Shown here: positions 48,757 to 60,193 of the stretch, piece by piece
Position numbering within the stretch: position 1 is the stretch's first letter
How the letters are laid out: every line of letters begins with the position of its first letter
Source: Bolinopsis microptera
Taxonomy: Eukaryota; Ctenophora; Tentaculata; Lobata; Bolinopsidae
Reading direction: 5' to 3'
Length of the DNA: 64,000 nt
Assembly (NCBI RefSeq): GCF_026151205.1
Contig: NC_087072.1
Coordinates: 18,646,103-18,710,102, forward strand
Made by a program: the position numbers and the translations under genes
Notes under the pieces: generated by a model
Database searches by the model: none
Told to the model about the DNA's origin: nothing
What the model saw: only the letters and a program-made list of their open reading frames with translations

Positions 48757-51684
48757 ATGGCCGAGACAATCAAGGTAGCAGTGAGGGTTCGGCCCTTCAA
48801 CATGCGAGAACAGGAGAGAGGAGCTAAGCTGGTGATCGACATGCAGGGCAGCCAGACAATCATCAACCACCCTAAAGGGAACGTGGAGCCGAAGAAGTTC
48901 CATTTTGATTATAGTTATTGGTCACACGATGGGTATAAAGAGGACGCTGAGGGCTACATGCACCCGGATGATGACCGGTACTGTGATCAAGCGAGGGTCT
49001 TCAAAGATTTGGGCGAGGGGGTCCTCTTTAATGCTTGGGCTGGCTATAACTGTTCCTTGTTCGCTTACGGGCAGACGGGTTCTGGTAAGTCCTACTCGAT
49101 TGTGGGGTACGGAGCTAATAAAGGTGTTATTCCAGTTGTTTGTCAGAGACTGTTCTCTAAAATTGAGGAGAAAGTTGCGGCAAAACCACAGGATGAATAT
49201 GAAGTTAATCTTGCTATGATTGAAATTTACAACGAACAAGTGAGAGACTTGTTAAATCCTGCTTCATTAAAGCTCAAAGGTGGACTTAAGATTCGGGAAC
49301 ATCCAAAGAAGGGTTTCTATGTAGACAAGCTAACCACACACGCTGTCGGAAGTTACGAAAATATCGAAATGAAAATGGACAACGGGACAAAAAACAGGAC
49401 AGTCGCTGCGACAGCTATGAATGCAACGAGTAGCAGAGCCCATACAATCGTTGCTTTAACATTTGTCCAGAAGACCAAAGAGGAAGGCCAACAGGCTATG
49501 ACAAAAACATCAGTAATAAACTTAGTAGATTTAGCTGGCAGTGAGAGGGCAGCTTCTACAGCGGCAACTGGTGACCGGTTAAAAGAAGGGGCTGCTATCA
49601 ACCAATCGCTCTCTACGCTCGGTAACGTAATAGCTGCTCTTGCTGATGTAGCCGCTGAAGGCAAGGCTCCTGGTAAATCAAAGGTAATTGTCCCTTTCAG
49701 AGACTCTTCCCTGACTAAACTCCTCAAGAACGCTCTCGGAGGAAACAGTAAAACAGTTATGATGGCAGCCGTATCTCCAGCTGACATCAATTATGATGAG
49801 AGCTTGTCGACGCTTAAATTTGCTGACAGAGTCAAAAGAATTAAAACTGTTGCTGAGGTCAATGAGTCTCCGACAGAGAAGTTAATCAGGGAGCTAAGAG
49901 AAGAAAACGCGAAATTGATGCATATGTTAGGTGGATCAGGGATACCTGATGTAGCCATGATAGCTGAGGCGAGTACTGAGGTATCTGAAGAAGAGAAGGA
50001 GAAGATGAGAAAAGAAATAGAAGACGAGTTACGAGCACAAATGATGCAGAATCATATGGAACTAGAAGACTCGGAAAAAAGTGCTTCGCAGAAATTACAA
50101 GAGATGGAAAAAGCCATGGAGGAAGAACGAAAGAAGAAACAGTCTGACACAGAGAAGAGACACAAAAAACCTTACCTTTGGAATTTAAACGAAGATCCAG
50201 CTCTCTCGGGTGTTGTGTGCCATCTCATTGAGCGAACCAAAGTTCTAATTGGTAAAGGAGAAAAGTGTCAAGTAAGACTACAGGGTCTCAGTATTATGGA
50301 CGAGCATGCTTTGATTGAAGTTGATAAACAGCTTATCTATATTACTGTTCGCGAGAACGCCAAAGTGACTTTGAACGGTGATCCGTTAACGACGCGAACT
50401 GAGTTACACCACAATGACAGGATCCTGTTTAGTGCGGGTCACGTGTATGTGGTTCATCATCCCTACCAGTTCAAGAAGGCTAACAAGGCAGGGAAAACTT
50501 TCGAACCGGTTACTTGGGATGTGGTTCAGACTGAGATCGCGGAGAAATCTGGCTTCGATGTTGATAGAAAAGGAAAATCACCAGAGGAGCTCCTGCTCCA
50601 AGAGGATCTTATCTCGTTGATGCCGATGGTTAACGAAGCAAATGCAATAAGCGTAGAGCTCGACAAGAAGAAGCTGTTCGAGATAGTTCTTGTCGCCCCT
50701 CAGGCCAGAGGTCTTAGTAAGGGAAGAACCGAAGTCATGGTGAAGATTTCTGATTTGATTCATAACAATTCTTGGCTCTGGGATCGTAACAAGTTTATTA
50801 ACCGAAAGTACAAAATGTTGGAAATGTATCAGGGCTATGTCGACGAAGATGCTGATTGGGATCTTCCACAGGATATTGATCCGTTTTATGAAACAGTTGC
50901 TAGTCATGTTTTGATAGGACAAGCTCAAATTCATCTCAAGTGTTTGACTTACCTGATTGGATTTGAAGAAAGTGTGATAATAACTGATTACCAGGCCCAA
51001 GAGAGGGGTTATCTTCAAGTCAATATCGTTCCTCTTAAACAGGATGAAACCCCAATTGAAGATGACGATGACGATTATTTCGTAGAAGAGCCCAATGAAT
51101 TGATCGGTAAAAACATGAAATATAAATTTATCATTGTTGGGGCTAAAGGTCTTCCTCAGAAAATATCCAACGATGTTTACTGTGAGTTCAAACTCTATCT
51201 AGAGGACTCCCCAAACGAAACTGACCATATTAATTCTAAGAATCCTGATTGGAACTGGTCAAAAGTATTTTCTCATTCGCCTGTTACGGAGCAACTGCTG
51301 GAATACCTCAACGAAGAGGTGCTCATCGTAAAAGTTTGGGGGAAACAACGTCTTGAAGATGATTCTAAGGTAAACAAGCTTACTACAAAGGAATTGAAAT
51401 CACTGAACGAGAAAGAAAAGCTCACCTCATACATGAAAAAAATGGAAGGTGCTGGCGGAGGTTTCGATATGGCCACAACAGTCCGGAAAATAGAGCTCAT
51501 GCACCAAATGGTTACTGAAATTAAAAAAGTTACCGACGACGCGAAAAAGGATGGGAAAACGACAGTAGATGTGGCAGCAATCGATGCTATTCTGACGCCA
51601 GAAAGAATGAAACTGAACGATGTTAGCCAAATGATCCAAGACGAAAAGAAAAATCCCAACAGTCAACTTTGTTGCATTTCTTGA
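48757..51684 (+). CDS. Kinesin-3 motor protein, KIF28/KLP-6-like, single coding exon
   Basis: 975 aa from MAETIKVAVRVRPF. Motor domain residues ~4-365: P-loop GQTGSGKS (105-112), switch I NATSSRAHT (Ala where most kinesins have Ser), switch II DLAGSE (258-263), family motif SLTKLLKNALGGNSKT and neck SPTEKLIRELREENAKL. A short charged coiled coil follows (~420-475), then an FHA domain (~485-580, GKGEKCQVRLQG, HNDRILFSAGHVYVVHHP) and a kinesin-3 C2-like/DUF3694 region (~770-880). Length is close to KIF28/KLP-6 proteins, which transport cargo in neurons or cilia. The end CCIS fits a CaaX prenylation box. The whole CDS is intronless although neighbours are heavily split; an acceptor just upstream implies a 5' UTR intron. 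The downstream neighbour is CFAP95, on the same strand 0.9 kb away. Confidence 0.9.
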   Translation: MAETIKVAVRVRPFNMREQERGAKLVIDMQGSQTIINHPKGNVEPKKFHFDYSYWSHDGYKEDAEGYMHPDDDRYCDQARVFKDLGEGVLFNAWAGYNCSLFAYGQTGSGKSYSIVGYGANKGVIPVVCQRLFSKIEEKVAAKPQDEYEVNLAMIEIYNEQVRDLLNPASLKLKGGLKIREHPKKGFYVDKLTTHAVGSYENIEMKMDNGTKNRTVAATAMNATSSRAHTIVALTFVQKTKEEGQQAMTKTSVINLVDLAGSERAASTAATGDRLKEGAAINQSLSTLGNVIAALADVAAEGKAPGKSKVIVPFRDSSLTKLLKNALGGNSKTVMMAAVSPADINYDESLSTLKFADRVKRIKTVAEVNESPTEKLIRELREENAKLMHMLGGSGIPDVAMIAEASTEVSEEEKEKMRKEIEDELRAQMMQNHMELEDSEKSASQKLQEMEKAMEEERKKKQSDTEKRHKKPYLWNLNEDPALSGVVCHLIERTKVLIGKGEKCQVRLQGLSIMDEHALIEVDKQLIYITVRENAKVTLNGDPLTTRTELHHNDRILFSAGHVYVVHHPYQFKKANKAGKTFEPVTWDVVQTEIAEKSGFDVDRKGKSPEELLLQEDLISLMPMVNEANAISVELDKKKLFEIVLVAPQARGLSKGRTEVMVKISDLIHNNSWLWDRNKFINRKYKMLEMYQGYVDEDADWDLPQDIDPFYETVASHVLIGQAQIHLKCLTYLIGFEESVIITDYQAQERGYLQVNIVPLKQDETPIEDDDDDYFVEEPNELIGKNMKYKFIIVGAKGLPQKISNDVYCEFKLYLEDSPNETDHINSKNPDWNWSKVFSHSPVTEQLLEYLNEEVLIVKVWGKQRLEDDSKVNKLTTKELKSLNEKEKLTSYMKKMEGAGGGFDMATTVRKIELMHQMVTEIKKVTDDAKKDGKTTVDVAAIDAILTPERMKLNDVSQMIQDEKKNPNSQLCCIS

Positions 51685-52544
51685 TTTTTTAAACCACAGA
51701 AAATGGTTTCTCAGGTCATGTTCAAAACACTCTATTTCTGATATTGGGAACAGATGCCATTTCTATAAAATTCCTTGTTTGGCGAGTTATATCGCAATAT
51801 GTTTATCGTGTATCATATTTCATATTGTTATACCTAAACTGAAAAATTTGGCAGAGTCTTCGCATGTATCAAAAATAGTGTGTTGTCCTGACAACAACAT
51901 ATATCTATGTAATGTCACATGTGTTCCAGTGTCTATGTGACATGCTTAATGTTCGACTAAGTAATTTGTACGTTGATGTTCATAATTTCATAATCGTTCA
52001 TGTAATTGATGCTGTTTTAAGCGTAAGACAGATGACAAGTAAAGATTATGTAGTACATAAATAAGCTGGACTTAAAATGGTGATTGATATTTCATTCTCT
52101 AAAATATTTTCCTTGATGACAGATTGTTATTATACTATTAATCTTGTTTATTGACAGATTTACATTATCTAACTCAACGATTCTTACTTGGTTAAGACTT
52201 TTTGTAGAATATTCCGAAAAGTTTTTCAGTTAAAATTTGCTTGAGCTAACAATTCCTGATTGATGTTGACTGTTGAGTAACACTGCATAATAGTCTAATT
52301 TATACCACATAGTCTGCTACGCTCACCGCTCGTTTTAAGTGTCCTAAAAAATAAAGGCTGCGGTTTTGAGAAGTAAATAACGTACTGACAAATACAGATC
52401 TGATGATTAGTCGTCCTCGTTTGTCATGCTTTAATTCATTATTTTCTAAAATGCCGCCAAACTATATATGAAAAAAAATTCATTAAGTGGCGATCTTTAG
52501 TCTATGAGAAGCAGCGATTCTAATTTTTAATAATTGAATGTAGG
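51685..52544 (+). other. Kinesin 3' UTR and spacer to the CFAP95 gene
   Basis: AT-rich non-coding DNA. No clear coding frame; CFAP95 exon 1 starts at 52545. Confidence 0.55.
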
Positions 52545-54156
52545 ATGTTAGCTATGGAGTATGGGGTGCCCCAATACGCTGAACGCAAGGGATCACTGCT
52601 CCTCCGATCCAACCATTGCTCCTTTAGAAAAGGGGTCCGTAACACAAACTGGTAATAACTTAAATATCATTACATTTCAGATTGTGTTTCTATAGCTCTT
52701 ACATTTTGTTATCAACTTTAAACGGCCAGTAAGTGACTTCTTTACTTTACTTAAACCCTTGACAGAAAGTTGTACTATTTTACTTGCACTTAAAACTTTG
52801 GTTTAGTTTTGCCACTTTAATTTCATTCTTCAGGCACCAAATGAGAGAATCCGAACCAAAAGACTACGACATAACCAATCCCAATAATTACAATCTTCAC
52901 AAGTCAACGTATTGCAACGGAGTCGGGCAATACGTATTTGTAAGAGCTTATTATAATAACTTTAACTACATTACTTAGGCACTTAAAAGGAATAAAGAGC
53001 ACTCTCAGTTGCCTAGGAAACTCATTGATTTTACTAGCAGATGCATTTTAGGAAATAATTTGTTTTCTTAATGTAAGAGCAAGTGTATTATGTATTACTT
53101 CTATAACTCGGGTCTAGAAATAAGATCTGACACATTTGAGGGGTTGCCCCCCTCTCCTTCTATTTGATAACACAACTCCTTGCAGGAGAAACCTCCAATA
53201 AGCGAAATGAAAGAGCGAATGTCGGACTTGCACAAGAAGTCAGATTTCCAAAGAAAGGAAGTTCACAAGTTTATGCTCGATCAGGACGCTTTCAAACAAG
53301 TCGACTGGAAAAAGTACGTTTCTTTACTATTTTATGATTTAAGCTACATTTCCAGTACTCTTTGTTCGCTGCTCCAAATTAAACGCTTGAGAATCTGTTT
53401 GTTTCTGGAGTGCTGTGAGATAAGTAATATTATTTAGGGTTCAGGAGGGGGGTATAATCAGACACACATCAAATCACAATGTGATGTTTCTGGGTACAAC
53501 CAACAGAGAGGACTACAAACCACCATTTGAGTACAAACCTTATGCCATTGTGAGTACAAATATTTGTTTAGACTGTTCGGATTATTTATTCTGTCCAAAT
53601 ATATTTATTTCTTGCCAACATCTCTTTGCTTGCTTATTTAATAACTACTCACTTTTGCTAGAAAAACGTGAGTATAAAGCCGGAAATGAAATGGCGGAAG
53701 ACTCACAGCGAGCTTTACGATACGTGTGACCACCGGAGACGGGGAGTCAACACTTGGCAGGACGAATACAGGGTCTCCAAGACTGGAGGTGGTCCTAGTA
53801 CTGTCATCAGGGTAAATATTGTAAACATTCCACAGTTTATATATTTATAATTTATATGTTATAGTTGCTGGTAAAAGTAAAGCAGAATCTTTAAGTGAAA
53901 GTGGACGATGGTCAAGTGTAACAGGTTGCCAGATTACTATGCTTAAGTGGTCCTGTATTCGACAATTTCCTGTGCCTACAGTAGGTATATGATCAAACCA
54001 TAATCAGAAGCAACCAAAGAGGCACATTATTGGTAATTTAATGAGACTCTGGACGAGTGATGAGATCTTACTATTTATATTAAATATTTACAGGGTAAAC
54101 CGATTGAGATGCCGAGAAGTTCAGTTTTCTCAAGATACACAAGATTGACAAGATAA
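52545..54156 (+). CDS. CFAP95: CFAP95 homologue (cilia- and flagella-associated protein 95)
   Basis: Six exons, all GT-AG and in phase: 52545-52651, 52834-52939, 53186-53313, 53438-53549, 53662-53811 and 54094-54156 (stop). The total of 666 nt gives 221 aa, close to the ~229 aa of vertebrate CFAP95 (C9orf135). Matching family blocks in order: ERKGSLLLRSNH, WH...KDYDIT, SSGII-like VQEGGIIR, TTNREDYKPPFEYKP and RRRGVNTWQDEY. CFAP95 is an axonemal (doublet microtubule-associated) protein. A second in-frame ATG at 52554 could also be the start. Finding it beside a ciliary-type kinesin fits a ciliated animal. Confidence 0.9.
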
Positions 54157-56340
54157 ATAACGTCAACTATTTAGAGACTGCAAAAGAGATTTGCAAAGAT
54201 CAGGAATTCTACGATTTTAGTAGGAACAAAGAGTTTGATTTGACGCATTAGACGATGAATGATTTCTATATTTAATTGAAGATTTGAGTAATGATCGGTG
54301 AAGTGTACATTTAGGGTAGGATTATTATAGATCTTGCCAGATTATTATTGTTCCCATTTGTGAAATTTATAAAGTGATTTATACAGTTTAAGTCTTCTTG
54401 TCACTAAGCGAAATTTCCTTTTATAATTCTCTCTTAGCAAAGAGATTGTTGTATTACGTTGCCTTGGTAACGGTTAGAGAGATACCTTACATTCAGTGAC
54501 CCTGTGAGCCGCAAAGGGCATTAATAGTATGTATGTAACGCGCGAACACCGAACTGATAGTTTGTGTTTAAATAAGCAATTAAATCATCCACCATAACAT
54601 GACATTCAGCGCGCGCACTAAATAATATTAGGAATTAATTCTGAGCACATGTCCACACATGAGCGTGTGTAGTAAAAAATGTGATTAGACCTGGCAGATT
54701 TTTCCAAATCCTTTCTTCAAACCGTTCAAAGACACAACTTCTGAAATCTGAGAAAGATCGACCAAGTTGCATTTCACCTGTCTGTGACCACTGCAAAATT
54801 GTCCCAAACTTTAGTAATAGTATTGACTCTAAGTTCATGGAATCTTTAGGAATACTTCGACCAGTAACAGGAGTGCCCACATAAGGGATGGTCGGTGGTC
54901 CATATTATAATCCAGTATCCACCGTTAGCTTCCCGTTTTAGACAGTAGACTCAAGGGCCGGGTGCATGTGGAGGATTGTTTTTTGCTGTACAAAAAACTC
55001 ACAATCGATCATAGTTATATTCGGTATAGAAATTAATTAGTATACCATTACTTATTTGTAATTAGCAACTTTTAGAAATTCCAGATCAATGAAGAAAGCC
55101 GGGTAATTCATAGTAGATTCAGTATTGTTCAAGTCTTTGCCAACATCAAACATGTATTCTTGGTTACATTTATGATTTATAAATACAGAAATATGGACTC
55201 CAACGGTGAATACGATACCCGATTCCCTGCAGGCCACTGAAATACAGTGTGTAATATCAGACAATTATTTGGCAGGGTCAGCTGCTGTGGAGATTGCATA
55301 GGATAATATTTTTGACTGCAAGTGTTTATTTAAGGTTAAACTACATGTTTGTTGCGTATCATTTTAGTAATGCAGACAAATAAAACACGTTGATTTCAGT
55401 TAAGAAAATGGTTAAGAGCAAATTTCACTGAAATAATTGCCTGGACAATTGAAATCTATCCAAGAACTCCATAACTGTTTACATATTATGCATTATGTAG
55501 TACACATATTATATATTAGTGCTTTGTTTATTTTTACCCCGCGATATTTAACTCAGGAAGATCTTCATTTATCGTCCACTGAATACCGTAATATCATTAC
55601 ACCTTGAGATGAATCATATCTTGTGTACATATTACATAGTAACCCATTATCGTTTAATACAAATCAGGGCGGGGTAGGAGTCTGACGCGATAACTAAGGT
55701 AATAAAGATCCTAGATTTTTATAGTGATCAAATCTTCTGACCAACTTCGCGACATTCTACTACATTGAAAGCCTTGGAAATTAAAAGACAGTAGTCTATC
55801 AGACATCACACTTCAATGAAATATTTACAATTCGAGCACTCCTAACGCGAATGGAGAAATTGTTCACAGTTCATTTAGACATTTCTTGGCAAGCTGGGAT
55901 CTAAATTCTAAACAGGTTGTGGAGAAATAATTCAGAAGCATTAGCCACAACAATAATGTACAAGCGAGTCAGGAGGTCAAACAATCTGATAAATTTATTC
56001 ACATTTCATGGTCAGCTGTATCTGTATTCCTAATTCAGGATTTGTAATGGTCGTTTACATATTACGCTATCATAAATGATAATGCTAGTGTAATTTGAAT
56101 ACAATCGCTATGTTTAAAACTGATTGCGGATGGGTTGGCAATTGGCCAAACGTGATGGCGTAATATGTTAACGACCCCTTATATTATGTCAGCGGTGCGG
56201 TGCGGTGGAGCAGAGATATTTAAACGGGATCGCAAACCATCAAATAAATCCAAAGCAAAATTCAATTCAATATATTATCTCGAAATATTATTACCCTTTC
56301 AATAAATTAAGAAATCGGAGAAACATAATTTATGAAGGTC
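54157..56340. other. Intergenic, no gene recognised
   Basis: 3' UTR of CFAP95 followed by AT-rich sequence. Frames at 54635-54884 and 55052-55264 are short, with no domain pattern and no paired splice sites. Confidence 0.55.
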
Positions 56341-57363
56341 TCAGCTTCCCCCTTTTGATGGCAGTCCCAAAAAACCTCTACTTAAATTTTCATAAGGGTC
56401 CCTTTCATACTCATGATCATGTCTAAACCACTCTGTTTGTCTGTATAAATGATAGGGTCCCATCAGTTTCTTAACCATTTCTACTTTTTCTGGATCAGTG
56501 ACTTGAACTGGTTTCCCTTTCAATGGTTGATACCTGAAGAAGGAAACCATAGTTAATACCTGGAAGTTAACCTTCTAATTAAACAGTATTCTTATTCTAC
56601 TTACTTTGTTACTTTGTAGGGTTTCATAGAATCCTCTATCGGGCCATCGAAAAAGTCGACCCCCCGGACAGTGTAGAAACTGTTTTATCACCACTCCAAT
56701 CAAGCAAGGAGTTTCCATTCCGACGGCTGTATCCTGGAGCTGGAGGCTCGTCCGGAAATGACTTCACAAAGTTCGTTAAAGCCGCTTTGAATTGCATAGG
56801 ATCCTTCTAAAGTAAAACTGAAGGTCAGTCTAGCACATAGAATGAAGTGACCAATTTAACGTCTTACCTCCCATATCGAAAGTATCCTGCATCATCTCTG
56901 GGCCAGTGCCAAATTGTATCATCCTCTTTCCACCAGAATCTCTGACAGGCCTCTTTGTTGGGTCTCATCAATCGTATTCTGAGAGTGTAATTAATAAATA
57001 TGGAAATGTTTGTCGATGAACATTGAACAAGGTGTCAAGGAAAATGTATGCACTAAAACATTGTCAAAGAAATAATCCAACATTAAGCTACGTACTCAGC
57101 CCGCTTCCGTTTTGGCATGATTGGAGCACCATCCATCATCTTGTATCTCCATTTCGTGCAGAGAGCAGCTGTAGTATGCAAGCACTTTGTACCTGTGTTA
57201 AAAGGTCATGATATGTGAACGCTGAACATAATTACATTTCTATTTTCAGTGCGTCAATCTGAAGATTGGATTCTTGGCAACACGAGGAAAGTGAAATTAA
57301 CTGTGAATTATCCGAACCTTTCAACACAGAGGAAGAAGTACATCCAAGTGCCGCCACAGACAT
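56341..57363 (-). CDS. Probable nuclear-encoded mitochondrial protein, five exons, frame broken in exon 4
   Basis: Minus strand: 57363-57318 (ATG), 57192-57096, 56978-56868, 56806-56605 and 56533-56341 (stop). Exons 1-3 join in phase and give MSVAALGCTSSSVLKG, a classic mitochondrial presequence, then PIMPKRKRAEIRLMRPNK, CQRFWWKEDDTIWHWP. Exon 4 reads well as DPMQFKAALTNFVKSFPDEP to DWSGDK, then needs a +1 change at an A4 run (56692-56695) to continue SFYTVRGVDFFDGPIED, which is in phase with exon 5 (YQPLKGKPVQVTDPEKV, ending LGLPSKGGS). The exon 3/4 junction is also one base out of phase for that reading. A recent pseudogene or assembly errors in homopolymers are both possible. Family not recognised; a ribosomal or respiratory-chain subunit would be a guess. 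Confidence 0.6.
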
Positions 57364-58889
57364 CCTGCTAAATAAATGTCAATTCCTATCTCTGTATTGA
57401 CAAGAACTCGCGCTCGTCGCGTGAGCTTTAAGTTGCACAGAATGCTGCACATAACGTTGTTTGTAAGCAAAACGTGACAATTTATTACTAGTACTTTAGA
57501 TCTCTTTGCCATTATGTCCCGGCCCGGGAGAAATCCGTTGCGCGCACCTCAGCCCCGCCACTTTCGAACACAGACGTCCACAAAACCTCATCAACCATTC
57601 AAATTCAATGCACTTTTAACATGCATATTATACACGCACGTCACAGTTCTCGTACAATCACCTCAAATGATTTCTTTTGTTACCATGGCAATAACACGAC
57701 GTTTTAACAAGAATACAACAGACAATACAATGCCAGGAATTTTATCAGTATAGCGTGCAGAGTGAGTGTATCATATTCCTTCACATGGTAAGGAATTCGA
57801 ACTTCCTTTTAATATTTGTGCCTCATTATCAGCTGTTGGAAAGGAAAACCTAAACGATAAAGTTGTCATGTGCTTACGTGATACGGACATATTTTCTGTT
57901 AGGATTACGTGAAATCTAATTGTGAAATCTAATTGTTCGCAACGATGCTATACACATTCAATTTCCCTATTTTGCAACTGCATTACCCAATTGATGATTA
58001 ACTACTTCGTACATATATTTTATCCGGTAAAATATAACACCTTGTAAAGCACACTTAGCTCGGCAAATTAACCGTTCTATAATTAGCGCCAATTACTGAT
58101 GTCAGGCATTTCCTGGGTAATTACATTCACAAGCTACCCAGATTGCAGACACATTTAATGTAAGCATACAATTAGACATGTTATTGGCCAGAAACAACAG
58201 AATAGTAATAATATGCCGGGATTACACTTACTACAAAGGAATGTTATACATTTACTTAAACAATTGTCTAGCATGAAGGGTATTTTACTTACGAATTCTA
58301 GAATGAAATAATATGATTTTAATAAACAGTAAACGGAGACCTGGCACCCTCATTCAAGATGAAGTCATGTGGAACCAGAGGTCAGGAGTCCCGAGAGTAA
58401 TTTGGCAAGGTCAGTCCTTATCATCGAACAAAATATCATATATCCGGTACCAGTATAATGTGGTCACAATACAGTTAATCTCAACGGTATGTACGTACGT
58501 GTTTTAAATATAAGGAATTTCACGAAGAGACTATGAGATCATATAAATTTAACATAAAGCAATTGAGATTTTAAAATAATGTAGCAAGGATATGACACAT
58601 AATTTCATCCTGGAATGATATAATTTGTAAAATTAAATTCAAATATCAAATTTACGATCTGATCGCCGATTGAAATCGGAGCAAAACACTTACTTCTTGA
58701 AAAATCACAACGTTAGTAATATAAAGCAAGTTTGTATATTATTATCAATAAATTTGTCAGTAAAATTGAAAATTAGTATAGTAATAAATAAGTATATGCT
58801 GAGCACCAATTAATCGCACAAAATATGTAAAAATCAAGTATTTCATGTCAATGACGATCTGAAAAATGCGATCATTATTCCCGCTAAAT
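57364..58889. other. Intergenic, no gene recognised
   Basis: Contains the 5' flank of the mitochondrial-type gene (a GC-richer patch at 57515-57570 could be its promoter) and the 3' flank of the KDM2-like exon. No convincing frames. Confidence 0.5.
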
Positions 58890-60191
58890 CTAATTAATAT
58901 AAACGTCGACTGTGGGCGGATGTATTAACTTATCCTCAGTGATAATCAACTCTTTTTTAAAAGAGTGAGCAAATCTGACACAAGCACCGCGAGTAATCTC
59001 TCTACATGATCTGAAGTCTAACCAAGTCAAATCATAACACTTCTTCATCATGAGCAAAGACTTGTCTGTCACATGAGGACAGCCACTAAAGTCTATCCTA
59101 GTTAACGAATATATCAGATCTGATCCACAGATTGCCTCCACAACCCTATCATTCATGTTGTTGTTATAACTGAGATCTAAATGTTTCAGATTGGGACAGT
59201 ATCTGATGATATTGTTGATAACCTCGTCTGTTAATATACATCCTGACAGCAACAGACCTTGGAGATCTCGGAATCTGGGTCTTTGTTCCCGACCGGAGGG
59301 AACACTCAACAAGTCTCTGAGTCCCCAGTCGTTCAAATCATCAACCCATCTCAAGTCGATGTGTCGCAGATTTGCAACCATAGGTCCGTTCAAACTACCG
59401 ATTATATTCATGGGAAGACCTGAGAGTCTGATAGTTTTCAAGTTGGGTAATCTGGGAAGTAGCCAATCACATTGTTTTCTGGTTATGGTACAGTAGGATA
59501 AATCTACTTCAACGGGTTGTCGTAGGACTACTGATTTTAAAGTATCAGGGAAAATAGGACCGTAACGGGAGAGGTTGATAGATGGCCAGAAGATAGGATC
59601 AGATATCCACTCTAACCATACCTTGCAACATTTCATGCACTGCACCAAGTTACCTGGCGGAAGATAAGAGAATATCCTCCTCCATATCTCCCGAGTCAGT
59701 ACGTGTTTCGAGCCGTCCGTCAGAGTTACATACTCCTGGACTATCACTGATTTTGGTACTTCCAGACCGAAACGTGTGCGATCTTCCTCTGCTGGGGGTG
59801 GAGTGCTGGGTTGGTCAGGCTCCTCTGGATCTGGTGTTGGGGTGTCGAGTAGCGCCATCTTAGGGGTCTCCAGCAGTGCTAATTTAGGTTTGTCAAGGAG
59901 TGGCTGTTTGGGCGGTTTCTCTTTATTGCCAGGGGAATATGGTTCATCTTTTTCTAAATTCGTCACTTTTTTCTTCTTTATCTTAAGTGTTTTTGGGATT
60001 TCCTTTTTAAATTCCTCTTTTACGGGCGATAGTACCACTGGTTTTACTTCGTCCATAGACTCGGAGTCAGTGCGCTTCTTCTTGGGTATTTTAAAGCTGG
60101 GTTCTAGTTTCCTCTTCTTGTCCCCTTCAAGGAGGAGGTCTAACGGCGGACCTTGCTCAGCAGGTTCCATTTTAATATATCCCTGTATCAC
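58890..60191 (-). CDS. KDM2-type F-box/leucine-rich repeat protein, terminal exon
   Basis: Open from an acceptor (GTCTAG, 60193-60192) to the stop at 58890, 434 codons; an internal ATG at 60170 could start translation. The N-terminal ~150 residues are basic and disordered with NLS-like clusters (KKRK, IPKKKR, KIKKKK) and a degenerate repeat LLDKPKLALLETPKMALLDTP. The F-box is at ~164-205 (LTREIWRRIFSYLPPGNLVQC, EWISDPIFWPSINLS), followed by 6-7 LRRs to the end (VEVDLSYCTI, LKHLDLSYNNNM, LTRIDFSGCPHV, LTWLDFRSCREI). This is the C-terminal architecture of KDM2A/KDM2B (FBXL11/10), where the F-box recruits SKP1-CUL1. JmjC, CXXC and PHD exons are not visible in the 3.8 kb upstream, so they lie outside the window or this is a short form. 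Confidence 0.82.
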   Translation of the reverse strand: MIQGYIKMEPAEQGPPLDLLLEGDKKRKLEPSFKIPKKKRTDSESMDEVKPVVLSPVKEEFKKEIPKTLKIKKKKVTNLEKDEPYSPGNKEKPPKQPLLDKPKLALLETPKMALLDTPTPDPEEPDQPSTPPPAEEDRTRFGLEVPKSVIVQEYVTLTDGSKHVLTREIWRRIFSYLPPGNLVQCMKCCKVWLEWISDPIFWPSINLSRYGPIFPDTLKSVVLRQPVEVDLSYCTITRKQCDWLLPRLPNLKTIRLSGLPMNIIGSLNGPMVANLRHIDLRWVDDLNDWGLRDLLSVPSGREQRPRFRDLQGLLLSGCILTDEVINNIIRYCPNLKHLDLSYNNNMNDRVVEAICGSDLIYSLTRIDFSGCPHVTDKSLLMMKKCYDLTWLDFRSCREITRGACVRFAHSFKKELIITEDKLIHPPTVDVYIN

Positions 60192-60193
60192 CT

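Noticed and set aside
49353-49790. Long antisense frames over the kinesin gene (also 50578-51018 and 51273-51659)
   Set aside because: Shadows of the coding strand in an intronless CDS; no splice or domain support.
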